Assembly: GCA_965262875.1 (NCBI GenBank)
Contig: OZ253569.1
Span: 310,001 to 374,000, forward strand
Length of the DNA stretch: 64,000 nt
Source of the DNA: JBALVT01 sp965262875
GTDB lineage: Bacteria > Pseudomonadota > Gammaproteobacteria > Pseudomonadales > Halieaceae
Direction of reading: 5' to 3'
The translations under genes were made by a program, and so were the position numbers. The notes below the pieces were generated by a model, which searched no databases, was not told the DNA's origin, and saw only the letters and a program-made list of their open reading frames with translations. Numbering within the stretch: position 1 is the first letter of the stretch; every line of letters begins with the position of its first letter. Positions 27,095 to 36,154 of the stretch are shown in pieces.

Positions 27095-28693
27095 CAGCCT
27101 GTCGGACTTAACCCAACAACATCATCATGAGATAATGTGGTCACACTGAAAAGTAACCGGGAATAAGTGATGGCCAATTTTGTAAACGTTGATCGAGAGA
27201 CGGACTATCTATTCCCTCCCTCTATGTCGGACTGGTTACCTGAACACCACCTGGCACGGTTTGTCGTGGAGGTCGTTGATCAGCTCGATCTGTCTGAGCT
27301 CACCCGTCAATATGCCGGGCGTGGATCAAAGGCGCACCATCCAGCGGTCCTACTGAGTTTGCTGATCTACGGTTACGCCACCGGTGTGTTTTCCAGCCGT
27401 AAGATTGAGCGAGCCACCCACGACTCCATTGCGTTTCGCTACCTGGCGGCCAACACGCATCCGGATCACGACACCATAGCGACCTTTCGACGCCGTTTTT
27501 GCCTCAGCTTGAAGCACTTTTTGTTCAGGTCTTGTTGCTGGCGCGTGAAATGAAGCTCATGAAGCTTGGGCGTATCGCCCTGGATGGCACCAAGATCAAG
27601 GCGAATGCCAGCAAGCATAAGGCGCTTTCTTATGGCCACTTAAAGAAAATCGAAGCACAGCTCAAGACAGAAGTCAGCGCTCTCACTGCACAGGCAGAGG
27701 CGGCAGATCAAACGCCGGTAGCGGATGGCATGGACATTCCCGCGGAGATTTCCCGGCGCGAAACACGACTTGAGGCACTGGCTGCGGCCAAAGTAAAAAT
27801 TGAAGAACGGGCGCAGGAGCGTTTTGCGCGTGAACAAGCCGAATACCAACAAAAACAAACCAAACGCCAAGCTCAGAGGGATACTGGAAAAAAGCCCCGG
27901 GGCCGGGAGCCTAAGCCACCGCTTCCCGGCCCTCGAGATAAAGACCAGATGAATTTGACCGATGAAGAGTCGCGTATCATGCCGGTATCTGGCGGCGGCT
28001 TTGAACAGTGCTACAACGCCCAGGCCAGTGTTGACACCGATACAATGCTCGTCGTCAGTACACACATGACACAGGCCCCGAACGACAAACAACAAATAAA
28101 GCCGGCCCTGACAAAGCTGAATACCCTGCCTGAAGAACTGGGCAAGGTGACCGACCTGCTGGCCGATACAGGCTATTTTAGCGGTGATAATGTAAAGGCT
28201 TGCGTAGAGGATAATATCCAGCCTTTACTGGCAGTAGCGCGTGACCGCCATCACCCGTGCGTTTTTGATCGGTTTGCCCCTGACGCCCCCACTCCGATAA
28301 CGGATGATCAGGTGAGGCTCATGAAACATCAACTGACGACCCAATCCGGTCGAGCGCTGTACGCATTAAGAAAGCAAACGGTAGAGCCAGTGTTCGGCAT
28401 CATCAAACACGTTATGGGGTTGAGGCAGTTCTCGATGCGAGGTTTGGACAAGGTTGCGGGCGAATGGACGCTGGCGACACTGGCATGGAATGTAAAGCGT
28501 ATGAATGTGCTGAGAATGGCATAATTAAGCGGTCATTTGCCGCATAAATGCCCATTACAGGGCTGGATAAAGTCGTGATGAAGGTTGACGTGGCTGCCCT
28601 GGGACAATCACATCTTCTGCGTGGTGTCCTGACAGCCCTGTAGCACGCTGGAGTATTAAATCGTGCCCGTCAGGAGCTGAGTCCGACAAACTG
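27095..28693 (+). mobile_element. IS1182-family insertion sequence, copy 2 (1599 bp)
   Basis: The sequence is nearly identical to 2188-3787, with the same terminal repeats and again CTAG on both sides (27091-27094 and 28694-28697). It is one base shorter because a T run after CGCCG has five T instead of six (about 27496). Both copies point the same way and bound a 24.9-kb segment that homologous recombination could delete. It is inserted in the thioesterase-like gene at 28698. Confidence 0.9.
27167..28524 (+). pseudogene. IS1182-family transposase, frameshifted
   Basis: The first 110 residues equal those of the copy at 2260. Then the missing T turns the frame (RRRF followed by CLSLKH) and it stops at 27553. 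The rest, including all catalytic residues (IALDGTKIKAN, LLADTGYFSGDN, VEPVFGIIKH), continues in another frame from 27499 to 28524. The few other differences from copy 1 are single substitutions. The shift is in a homopolymer, so a sequencing error or programmed slippage must be kept in mind. Confidence 0.9.
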
Positions 28694-28697
28694 CTAG

Positions 28698-28978
28698 AAA
28701 TTCTACGTCCGCCTCCAGGTCGAGATCCGTATTCAAAGGCGTGGGTCTGAGGTATCTCATCGTGAGCGTGCCAGTCATTCCCGGGTTTTTCCCCACTAAC
28801 TGCGCCATACCTAAAAACTGATCGAATATTGCGGCAACATGTCCCCCGTGAATATGTCCCGGTGGACCTTCGTAGGCATAGCCGCAGTTGACCGTTCCGT
28901 AAGCTTTGTCACCTTCCATCCACATATTGAGCCCGGGAGACAGGGGGTTGCTCCATCCCCCCACACCGTTTAGCTCGT
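28698..28978 (-). pseudogene. PaaI-like hotdog thioesterase fragment, both ends lost
   Basis: The minus strand encodes NPLSPGLNMWMEGDKAYGTV and then the hotdog core AYEGPPGHIHGGHVAAIFDQ, typical of 4HBT/PaaI thioesterases. TMRYLRPTPLNTDLDLEADV follows and is cut by the IS1182 copy at CTAG. Upstream the frame closes at the edge of the IS21-like element, so the first residues are missing too. Across IS1182 the frame would continue with about a dozen residues and stop at 27050 or so. The enzyme would hydrolyse acyl-CoA if whole; it is now dead. Confidence 0.8.
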
Positions 28979-29075
28979 GGTGTTAGCGCCACAGTAAACC
29001 CGCAGTTATTTGCCGCAGAATAAAAGAACGACAAAGAGGCGACAGTGATCCGGCTTAACTCCAATCGATCACAGG

Positions 29076-29267
29076 CTAGAACGGCAGCTCATGATTTACC
29101 TCGACACTGTCTGTGTACTCTTGTTGCTCAATCCGGATCTCCTCGTACAGTTGCGCAATCTCATCACCATAGTGATCCCACAGTACCGATCTCAGGTCGC
29201 CGAGCAGCTGATAAATACAATCGGCTTGTTCAGCCGTCCAGTAGGTTGTGATTTTTAAGGTTTTCAT
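29076..29267 (-). CDS. Small accessory protein of the IS21-like element
   Basis: The 63-residue acidic product (TLKITTYWTAEQADCIYQLL, then GDEIAQLYEEIRIEQQ) starts within the end of istB: the ATG at 29267 overlaps the istB TAG region by four bases, implying coupling. It has no catalytic motif and looks helical. I know of no assigned function; its position directly after istB suggests a role in, or regulation of, transposition. Confidence 0.5.
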   Translation of the reverse strand: MKTLKITTYWTAEQADCIYQLLGDLRSVLWDHYGDEIAQLYEEIRIEQQEYTDSVEVNHELPF

Positions 29268-30025
29268 TTAGCCTTTCCTCGCTTTTTGGTCTCGCGCCGC
29301 TTCGACGCACACTCCTGCGCTTCCTTCATGCGGTACGACTCACCCTCAATGGCGATGACCTCGCTGTGATGGACTAAACGGTCAATCAGGGAGACCACAC
29401 ACGCGGCATTGGGGAACACGTCATTCCACTCGCCAAACGGACGGTTCGTTGTCACCAAAGTTGAACATTTCTCATAGCGCCGGTTGATGATTTCAAACAG
29501 CAAGTCAGCATGACGATTGCTGTAGGAGAGGTAGCCCACTTCATCAATTACCAGCAAGGCGGGCCTGGCGTAGTGTTTCAATCGACGCTGCAGGGCATTG
29601 GCGCCATCCTGACCTGCCAGGTCGTTGAGCATCGCCGCTGCGGTGGTAAACAGCGCCGTATAGCCGTGCATGACAGCGTTATACCCCAGGTTCTGGGCGA
29701 TCATCGATTTGCCCACGCCGTTGCTGCCCAGCAGGATAATATTGCTGGCCGTGTCCATAAAACCCAGTTGCATCAGGGCATGAATCGCTTGTGGGTCGAT
29801 AGCGCTTGGCCACTGCCAGTCAAACTCACTCATCGGTTTGAACCGGCCCAGCCTGGCGCTGCTCAGGCGCCGTTCGAGTGAGCGCTGTTTGCGCTCGGCA
29901 AGCTCCCAGGCGATGAGCTGTGCCCGCCAGGGGTATTGCTCGTCGGTGATCTCGCCCCAGTGCGCCAGCACGCCGTGGAGCTTCAGTTCAAGTGCCTGCT
30001 GTTTGAGTTGCTCGATATCAATCAT
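29264..30025 (-). CDS. istB: IstB-type ATPase of the IS21-like element
   Basis: The 253-residue product starts at 30025 (MIDIEQLKQQALELKL) with AGGAGATGATACCG ahead of it. It is an AAA+ ATPase related to DnaC: Walker A is LGSNGVGKSMIAQN, Walker B is LLVIDEVGYLSYSN, and a later conserved stretch is STLVTTNRPFGEWND. IstB organises target DNA for the IstA transposase. Its start overlaps the istA stop by eight bases. The gene itself is intact although istA is not. Confidence 0.9.
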   Translation of the reverse strand: MIDIEQLKQQALELKLHGVLAHWGEITDEQYPWRAQLIAWELAERKQRSLERRLSSARLGRFKPMSEFDWQWPSAIDPQAIHALMQLGFMDTASNIILLGSNGVGKSMIAQNLGYNAVMHGYTALFTTAAAMLNDLAGQDGANALQRRLKHYARPALLVIDEVGYLSYSNRHADLLFEIINRRYEKCSTLVTTNRPFGEWNDVFPNAACVVSLIDRLVHHSEVIAIEGESYRMKEAQECASKRRETKKRGKAK

Positions 30026-31516
30026 CGGTATCATCTCCTGTCTCGCTTCGGGTGCCATTGAGCTTGTCGTAATCGGCAAGCCGAGCCAGCTTGACGCTGT
30101 AGTGTTTGACCTTCGCCGGCACGGCGACAGCAAGCGGTGGCGGCAGGTGCTGTTCATCACGGCGGCGCTCAAGAACGTGCTGCACCGCCTCCGGGTAGGG
30201 TGATTGCCGATCAAGTGCTTCACCCAGAGCTACATGCAGCTCGTCCCGCCCATAATCATCAAGCAGTTGATTGAGTAACCGGACCGTGGTTTTAATGACA
30301 TGTCCACGCTGTGCCGATTGCTGCAGCAGCGTCTGGGCGTGCGCCGAAGCATGGCTCAGGCGATCCTGACCCCGGTGTAGTTTGGCGTGGGTTTTCTCCA
30401 GCCATAGGGCATTGATATGCGCCTCCTGTTCGATTTGCTCCCCTTTGCCAAAGCTGCGCTGATGCTCAGCAATGCATTGATCGCCCTCCACTATCTGGAG
30501 CCGCTCCAGGTCAGCGCTCACGCTCAATGGCTTGTGCACGTATTGATGGGGAATGGAGTAATCATTGAGATCGAAGCGAACATAAGGGGTTTTGGCGGCC
30601 CGCACGGGCTGTCTCTCATGGGTATCAAAGGGATTATCCGGCAAACTCACCTGCTCCTGTAAGAAGGCTTCCCTGACCGTCAACGTACGCTCTTCAGGGC
30701 AAGCCCGATCAGCACTCACACCCTGGCACCAGTGCTCAGCTTGCGCATTGAGTTCGGCCAGTGTTTGCCAGTGACGAGCGGCAAAGAAATTATCGCGAAT
30801 ATAGCGAATCGCTCTTTCTACCCGGCCCTTTTCATTGCCCCGGGCCACCGCCACCGGGCGTGGTTCGAAGCGATAGTGGGCTGACAAGGCCAGCAAGGTG
30901 GGTGGAAGCGGATGGCGTCACCGTGGCGCTCCAATACGGCCGATTTAAGGTTGTCGTACAGCAGCACCTTTGGCAATCCTTGCCAGGCCTCGAATGCCGC
31001 TACATGGCCGCGTAAAAAGTGCTCCATTTGCTGGTTGAGATAAAAGCGCAAGAAGATCTGTCGCGACCAGCTCAGCACCATCACAAACGCCATTAACGGC
31101 CGCCGGGCCTTGCCGATCTGAATATGCCCGAACGAACCCCAGTCAACCTGGGCTTGCTCACCGGGCAGGGTTTTTAGGTGTAAATACGCCTCGGGCAGCT
31201 TGCGCGGCCGCAGTTCACTGATACGCTGGCGAAACTGGCTGGGGCCACCGGGGTATCCCCGCAGGCGGGCCATTTCATACAAGCGGGCCGCCGTGAGTGT
31301 GGGAAACTCCCGCAGGGTGTCGATGACAAAGGGCAGATAGGGGTCGATGATCGACGCACGGCGAGTGCGCTCCACCTTGGGCAGGCCAGCCTGTGCCAGT
31401 ACCCGATCAACCACTGAGTGGTGAATGCCAAGCTGGGTCGCAATGGTGCCCGTTCGCCACTTCTCAACAAAATGGTAGCGCAGTATTTTTGCTTCAGTTT
31501 CTTTGCCGATGGCCAT
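30018..31516 (-). pseudogene. istA: IstA-type transposase, frameshifted
   Basis: The 5' part (31516 to about 30897) encodes an N-terminal helix-turn-helix (TIATQLGIHHSVVDRVL) and catalytic residues in QAQVDWGSFG and VLLYDNLKSAV. One missing base near 30897, where HPTLLALSAHYRFEPRP would be expected, shifts the frame. The remainder, with the catalytic Glu in GNEKGRVERAIRYIRDNFF, continues to 30018. The element is therefore unlikely to move on its own unless the shift is a sequencing error. Confidence 0.88.
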
Positions 31517-31555
31517 GACTGCCCTCCGATTGATGACTCCTGTCCAGCCGCTGCA

Positions 31556-31981
31556 CTAATGTCGCCGGAATCTGCGCCTGAACTGACTGCTCTGCAGAAA
31601 ATCACTGCGCAAAAAGGGACCACAGACCGCGCCACAGTGATGGCAGCGCACGGTGGCGTCAGTTTTACCCGGCATATCGGCCCTTTTGATCTCATCAGGC
31701 ACGGTTTGCAGTAGATCACGGAGTATTATTGCCAGAGAACGGTGATGCGTTACTTTTTGTTGTTGCCGTTCTCGATAACGCTGTTGGCGAGCGGCATTAT
31801 TCATGCGACCCGGGCGAGTGGCCTGGTACTTCGCTCTGGCTCGTTTAATGGATTCCTTTCTGGCTTCCTGGCTGCAACCATCGGTGCAATACCGCTGGCC
31901 GCGATCACAGTGGGTACAGACGATGACCTGGGCGTAGCAGCGACAACAGTGGTAGAGACGGCTGGATGATGGCATCGACAC
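31556..31981 (-). CDS. Cys-rich zinc-ribbon-like protein at the head of the IS21-like element
   Basis: The 141-residue product has paired Cys motifs at residues about 12-35 (YHCCRCYAQVIVCTHCDRGQ, then YCTDGC). A basic segment RARAKYQATRPGRMNNAARQ, continuing RYRERQQ, follows, and a second CxxC pair with His is near the C-terminus (VRCHHCGAVCG). This looks like a zinc-binding nucleic-acid protein. It lies 40 bases upstream of istA on the same strand, which suggests that it travels with the element. The function is unknown. Confidence 0.6.
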   Translation of the reverse strand: MSMPSSSRLYHCCRCYAQVIVCTHCDRGQRYCTDGCSQEARKESIKRARAKYQATRPGRMNNAARQQRYRERQQQKVTHHRSLAIILRDLLQTVPDEIKRADMPGKTDATVRCHHCGAVCGPFLRSDFLQSSQFRRRFRRH

Positions 31982-32200
31982 AAAGGTCGATGAGGGCTGG
32001 ATTTATTCCCATTCTGTGCAACACTTAACGGGTCGTGCACCTGCACGGTTTTTTTGGGTATGGCGCCAGCGTTGACCGTCAAATCTGTGGTGGCGTCATA
32101 CCGTTCTCAGCGACACTTATTCTTATAGTCCCTACGCTTGAATCGTGCCTGCTTATTGGTCGCTCTTGAGTGTGACTGGGCCGCAGTTCTACCGCGCCGA

Positions 32201-32669
32201 TTCTAATACGCCGAGATCCGTCTATTTCAAAATTCGGCAAATAGCTGCGGTTTTGGAGTGGCGTCTACAATTGGCTACAAAGATGCGGAGACGGGTAAGC
32301 ACTATGTGTTTCTAACGAACAATTTCAAACTGGCAGCCAAGACGATCGCCGATATCTACAAAGCCAGGTGGCAAGTAGAATTATTTTTTAAGTGGATAAA
32401 ACAGAACCTGAAAATAAAATCGTTTGTTGGCACGAGCAAAAATGCAGTGATGACTCAAATATGGATAGCGATGTGCGTATACCTGCTAATAGCATTTCTG
32501 AAGTTTCAGTCAGCACTCACAAAAAGTATGCAGCAGCTATTGCGATTACTACAGCTCAATTTATTTGATAAGCGTGACCTGATGGCGCTGTTGAGGGGTG
32601 ATCCACCTGATGGCAGGCTGCCTGATGTTAATCAAATGGCACTCATATGAAAGTTAACGGGACAGCAGT
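32201..32669 (+). pseudogene. IS4-family transposase C-terminal fragment
   Basis: The open frame ending at 32650 encodes YKDAETGKHYVFLTNNFKLA, TIADIYKARWQVELFFKWIK and QNLKIKSFVGTSKNAV, the C-terminal DDE region (YxxRWQ-x-E) of IS4 transposases. The N-terminal two thirds are absent. The likely right end TTAACGGGACAGCAGTG (32653-32669) is retained. The next bases, read on the minus strand, continue the frame of the sulfatase broken at 35374, so this IS4 had also entered that gene. Confidence 0.8.
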
Positions 32670-33843
32670 GGATCTATATCTACGTTTTTAGGTTCTACTG
32701 GGAATCCTGTGGGTAGAGGTTGAGTTTTCCACAGTGGAACAGAATTGAAACTCGATAGTTTTCGAAGTTTCTAAATCCTCGGGCAGCCGATTTTATTGTC
32801 TGAATCTTTGAATTAAATCCTTCTGCGGTCGCATTGGTGATGCGATGTTTCAAGTAAGTCATTATGTTGTCGAGATGTTTCTTTAGCATCTTGGCGACTG
32901 ATATGACCGGCTTTAGACGTGAATGTGTCGCCCACCAGTACCCTTTCTTAAAGAACGCCCGGGCTGGTTTATCGTAGCTGTAAGTCCACAGGTCAAGCAG
33001 CGTCTCTTTGATTGCCCAGGCTCGGGCAACCTTCAACCCCTTTGATTGAAGGCCATAAAAAGTGGCTTCATCTTTTTCACTCCAGTTGTCGGGATTGCGT
33101 AACCAGGTATAGCGAGACCCGACCAGGTCATTGATACCGGCGGCTCTTAATGTTTTATTTTCTTTGCGCCTGACTTGGTCAACCATTTTTGTAAGATAAC
33201 TGACGATATGAAACTTGTCGTGAACAATGGCGGCGTTCGGTAAAGTCGCCTCAACTGCCGTCATAAATGGAACCCACATATCCACGGCAACAGCAGCTAC
33301 TTCATTACGCTGCTGTTCTGGAAGCGTGGACAGCAATGCGGTTGCCGATTCCGTCGTTCTATCTGCCACGACCTCAAGCACTCTGGACGCATTCAAATCG
33401 TACAGCAGGCTGGCATAGGATTGCCCCTTGCGAAAACTTTTTTCATCGATGCCAAGGTGTTTCACTTCCTCAACAGAGCGTCTGTCCATCCCTCTTTTCA
33501 CTGCTCGGGATTGAATATGATGCACCTCATCCCACGACAGACCAAGTAGTTTTGCGGCCTGTGTCTTGTTGCTGGCAGCCGACAGCACATCAATAGCGAA
33601 ACGCTCAAATAAATGCGTAAAGCGTGCCTGCGTATCTGCCCACTGTACTTTCAGGCTTTTGATTCCATGCGCTTTACAATGAATACGCGGAACCTGAGCA
33701 ACTAACTGCGTCTTGAACTGCATCGTATCAAGGTGTCGCCATGTGCGTTGCTCACGATGGTCGTAAACCGAACAAAGGGCATGGCAGACACTACACGCGC
33801 CTTTCGTTCCCTTTGGCCAATCTATCTGGAGGGTAATTGATTT

Positions 33844-35198
33844 GGCTCTTCTCCGCTTTGTTGAGTGATTCTAGGTTTTCAAATAGAACATAGATTGATT
33901 ATCTGGGAGGGATGATTGTCTAATTTTGAGTTTGAAGTACTCGGTATCCCTGATGCCCCTGGCGCGCTTACGGATCATTCCTATACTGACATTACCAGCC
34001 TCTATCCTGGCGCTTGTTAGCTTGTGTTTCGCATAATTGCAGATGCCGACACAATGTTTTCTGAGCGATTTTGCGAACTTTTTCAGATAGAGCATGTGTG
34101 ACTGATCTGCTATCAAGCACCAACTTTCCAGTTGCTCTGCCATCCCCTCAAATGAAGTGGCACTCCACAGATACTGAAGCTGTTCTTTTAAAACGTAGAG
34201 CGCATTCAGGTTGCTATTGCTATCCAACAACGTTTGCAGCTTGTTACTTTGTTTCTCACTCAACTTATCCGCATTTTTGAGCAACAGATAATGCGTCCCC
34301 TTCATCAGTTTTTTACCATTCGGATCGGCCTTCCTGAACTCAAGCCGGCGCTGATTATGGATAGCTTTGCTGTAATTTTTCATGACGTGAAAACGGTCAA
34401 ACACAATGTCTGCCAACGGCAAGCACTCCCTGACAGCCTTTTGATAAGCAGGGCCCATATCCATAGCTACGGCCTTGATTTTACTGGATGTATCCGGGGA
34501 GAGATGTTTTAGAAATCTTGCAAACACCTCGGCAGTTCGACCAGCTTCCACCCAGACCAGATGACCTCCGACCATATCGTAGACCACCGTCATATAGTCA
34601 TGGCCTTTCGCCCTGGCAACTTCATCGACACCAATATATTCCAAGCCAGTCAACTGTGCAGGATCAAGCGCAGGGAGCGTTTCCATCAGGTATGCCTTGT
34701 CGATATTCTTTACTGTCTCCCATCGTATCCCCAAATGCCTGGAGACGGCCTGAATAGACATATGGCGGCATAATCCACTGATCAGTCGGCAAAACCGGTG
34801 GGTGAAACGGCACCCTTTATCGACAAAATCACACGCCTCAATGCGGCGCTCGCCCTTGCTAATAAACACTTGGGCCAGTTCAATGTCGAGCACACATGGA
34901 TACCCAAAAAGGGGGATATCCTTAACCTGCCGGCGAATATGCTGGTTGATAGTTCCCTTCTTGCCTGTGGTGGGGTCTATAGTGCTCCTGCGGGCGTCCC
35001 GGCTACAGTGAATAACAATCTTGTCACCCTCTTCGTCCAGTTTAATTTCATTTACACGTTGCCCCGTGAGGTTTAAAATACTCCGTGAGATGTTGATGGT
35101 CATATACCTGCCCTATGTAAAGTTGTCATAAACCAAACATATCAACAGGTTACTTGATGGTCAGCATCTTTTTTCACTCAACAAAGCGGAGAAGAGCC
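33844..35198 (-). mobile_element. ISL3-family element B (1355 bp), inserted in element A
   Basis: Terminal inverted repeats GGCTCTTCTCCGCTTTGTTG (33844 onward) and its complement ending at 35198 are near-perfect. ATTGATTT is duplicated on both sides (33836-33843 and 35199-35206). Eight-base duplications are usual for ISL3 elements. One intact transposase gene is inside. A decayed relative is at 26648-27014. Confidence 0.92.
33871..35103 (-). CDS. ISL3-family transposase B (intact)
   Basis: The 410-residue product has the ISL3 N-terminal zinc-ribbon region (YPCVLDIELAQVFISKGERR), a central helix-turn-helix (AVSRHLGIRWETVKNI) and the DDE catalytic domain. The Asp residues are in GVDEVARAKGHDY and KAVAMDMGPAY, and the Glu is in TSARIEAGNVSIGMIRKRAR. 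A WCLIADQSHMLYLKKFAKSL segment precedes the Glu. The frame is uninterrupted, so this element could be mobile. Confidence 0.92.
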   Translation of the reverse strand: MTINISRSILNLTGQRVNEIKLDEEGDKIVIHCSRDARRSTIDPTTGKKGTINQHIRRQVKDIPLFGYPCVLDIELAQVFISKGERRIEACDFVDKGCRFTHRFCRLISGLCRHMSIQAVSRHLGIRWETVKNIDKAYLMETLPALDPAQLTGLEYIGVDEVARAKGHDYMTVVYDMVGGHLVWVEAGRTAEVFARFLKHLSPDTSSKIKAVAMDMGPAYQKAVRECLPLADIVFDRFHVMKNYSKAIHNQRRLEFRKADPNGKKLMKGTHYLLLKNADKLSEKQSNKLQTLLDSNSNLNALYVLKEQLQYLWSATSFEGMAEQLESWCLIADQSHMLYLKKFAKSLRKHCVGICNYAKHKLTSARIEAGNVSIGMIRKRARGIRDTEYFKLKIRQSSLPDNQSMFYLKT

Positions 35199-35373
35199 AT
35201 TGATTTGTCGGTCAGATCCGGAGTAATAGCCGTGATTTTCCATGGGTCGCCAAGCCCCAAAAGTTGAGTAAACAACGCGGTATCTTTCATTTGAATATCT
35301 CCATAAAAAAAGACTCTTGTACCACATTCTTGACCATTGTTTGGCTTTTACCCATAGGAAACTCGGAAGAACC

Positions 35374-36115
35374 TGTTTTTATACAAATCCTGAAATTTAG
35401 TTGGAGGCTGAAAAGGTGCATGTGGATTGTAGAAAGATTGGTAAAGGAAGAACGGTCTATCGGCGTTTCGCTCTATAAAGCGAATTCCTTCATCGGTTTC
35501 AATATTTTCTCTATAGGTTGATTTATAGGGCTCACCTATCCAATGTGGCATCAAAGAATTGTACGTTTTCCAGGTGTCAAAAAAGCCAGGGTTGCTGGGA
35601 CCGAGATGCCACTTGCCAATATGGGCAGTTTCATAACCTGAGTTATGCAACAGCACCGGGAAATTGTCCCAGAGCATGAATCGGTTGTCATGAAACGGGT
35701 TCGACAAGCCCTCGGGGTGCTTGGTAGGAATTTTCCCCGGAAAACCTGCAGGATAAATAACTTTTTCCAAACCGTGCTTATGTGGGTAGGTGCCAGTGAT
35801 AATGGATGCACGTGCCGGTGTGCAGAGGGTGGCGGGAGTGTAGACATTCTCAAAGCGCACCCCCTGCTTGGCAAGTTGGTCAATATTAGGGGTCAGTACG
35901 GGTTTTTCACGGTATGCGCCCACTGCATCGCGTCTCAACCAATCCAGAATTATCACTACCACATTGGGAGGGTGGTAGCCCTGGGTCAGGTGTTCGCTGC
36001 CGGCGCTCACCGGCACAGGAAATAGTAAAACACTGATCGCGGCGGACAGAATGGCGCTTCGGAAGAAATTCGCAAAACTCACATCGATTTGTCTCTGTGA
36101 TAGTGATGATGACAC
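35374..36115 (-). pseudogene. Sulfatase, truncated by ISL3 element A
   Basis: The remaining 247 residues have a signal region (hydrophobic about 21-39), VVIILDWLRRDAVGAYRE and the maturation motif CTPARASIITG (Cys98). AHIGKWHLGPSNPG and YNPHAPFQPP follow. The gene then runs into the IS and gains a few foreign residues (FRVSYG). Beyond the IS at 32690 the frame would go on as LYKNVDID before an IS4 fragment, so the C-terminal half is lost from this locus. It lies 39 bases downstream of the DPP-IV-like gene and was the last gene of that operon. Confidence 0.9.
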
Positions 36116-36154
36116 GAATTGGTGCCTCGTTGTGTTTGAGCGCCTTGTGTGGCG

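Larger units (their letters stand above)
28980..32105 (-). mobile_element. IS21-like element with accessory genes (boundaries approximate)
   Basis: Four genes run on the minus strand: a Cys-rich protein, istA (frameshifted), istB and a 63-residue protein. Imperfect ends are suggested by GGTGTTAGCGCCAC near 28979 and GTATGACGCCAC (minus strand) near 32104, which are similar but not convincing. No target duplication could be seen. The 100 bases between the Cys-rich gene and the right edge, and the roughly 100 bases to the IS4 fragment, hold no other recognisable gene. Confidence 0.6.
32695..35290 (-). pseudogene. ISL3-family transposase A, interrupted by element B
   Basis: The start MKDTALFTQLLGL lies at 35290, and the reading frame is broken after DLTDKSI by element B. 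It resumes at 33835 and runs to QDSQ at 32695. Removing 33844-35206 restores 410 codons, matching the copy at 57358. Catalytic acidic residues are in HLGIDEKSFRKGQ, VAVDMWVPFM and NATAEGFNSKIQTIK. The N-terminal zinc-finger-like Cys set (CSVCHALC) lies at 33805-33780. Confidence 0.9.
32691..35373 (-). mobile_element. ISL3-family element A, copy 1, carrying a nested element
   Basis: The ends are GGTTCTACTGGGAATCCTGT at 32691 and, on the minus strand, GGTTCTTCCGAGTTTCCTAT at 35373; they form imperfect inverted repeats. The flanks CGTTTTTA (32683-32690) and TGTTTTTA (35374-35381) agree in seven of eight bases. Without the nested 1355-bp element and its duplication the length is 1320 bp, exactly that of copy 2 at 57275. 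It interrupts a sulfatase gene. Confidence 0.88.
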
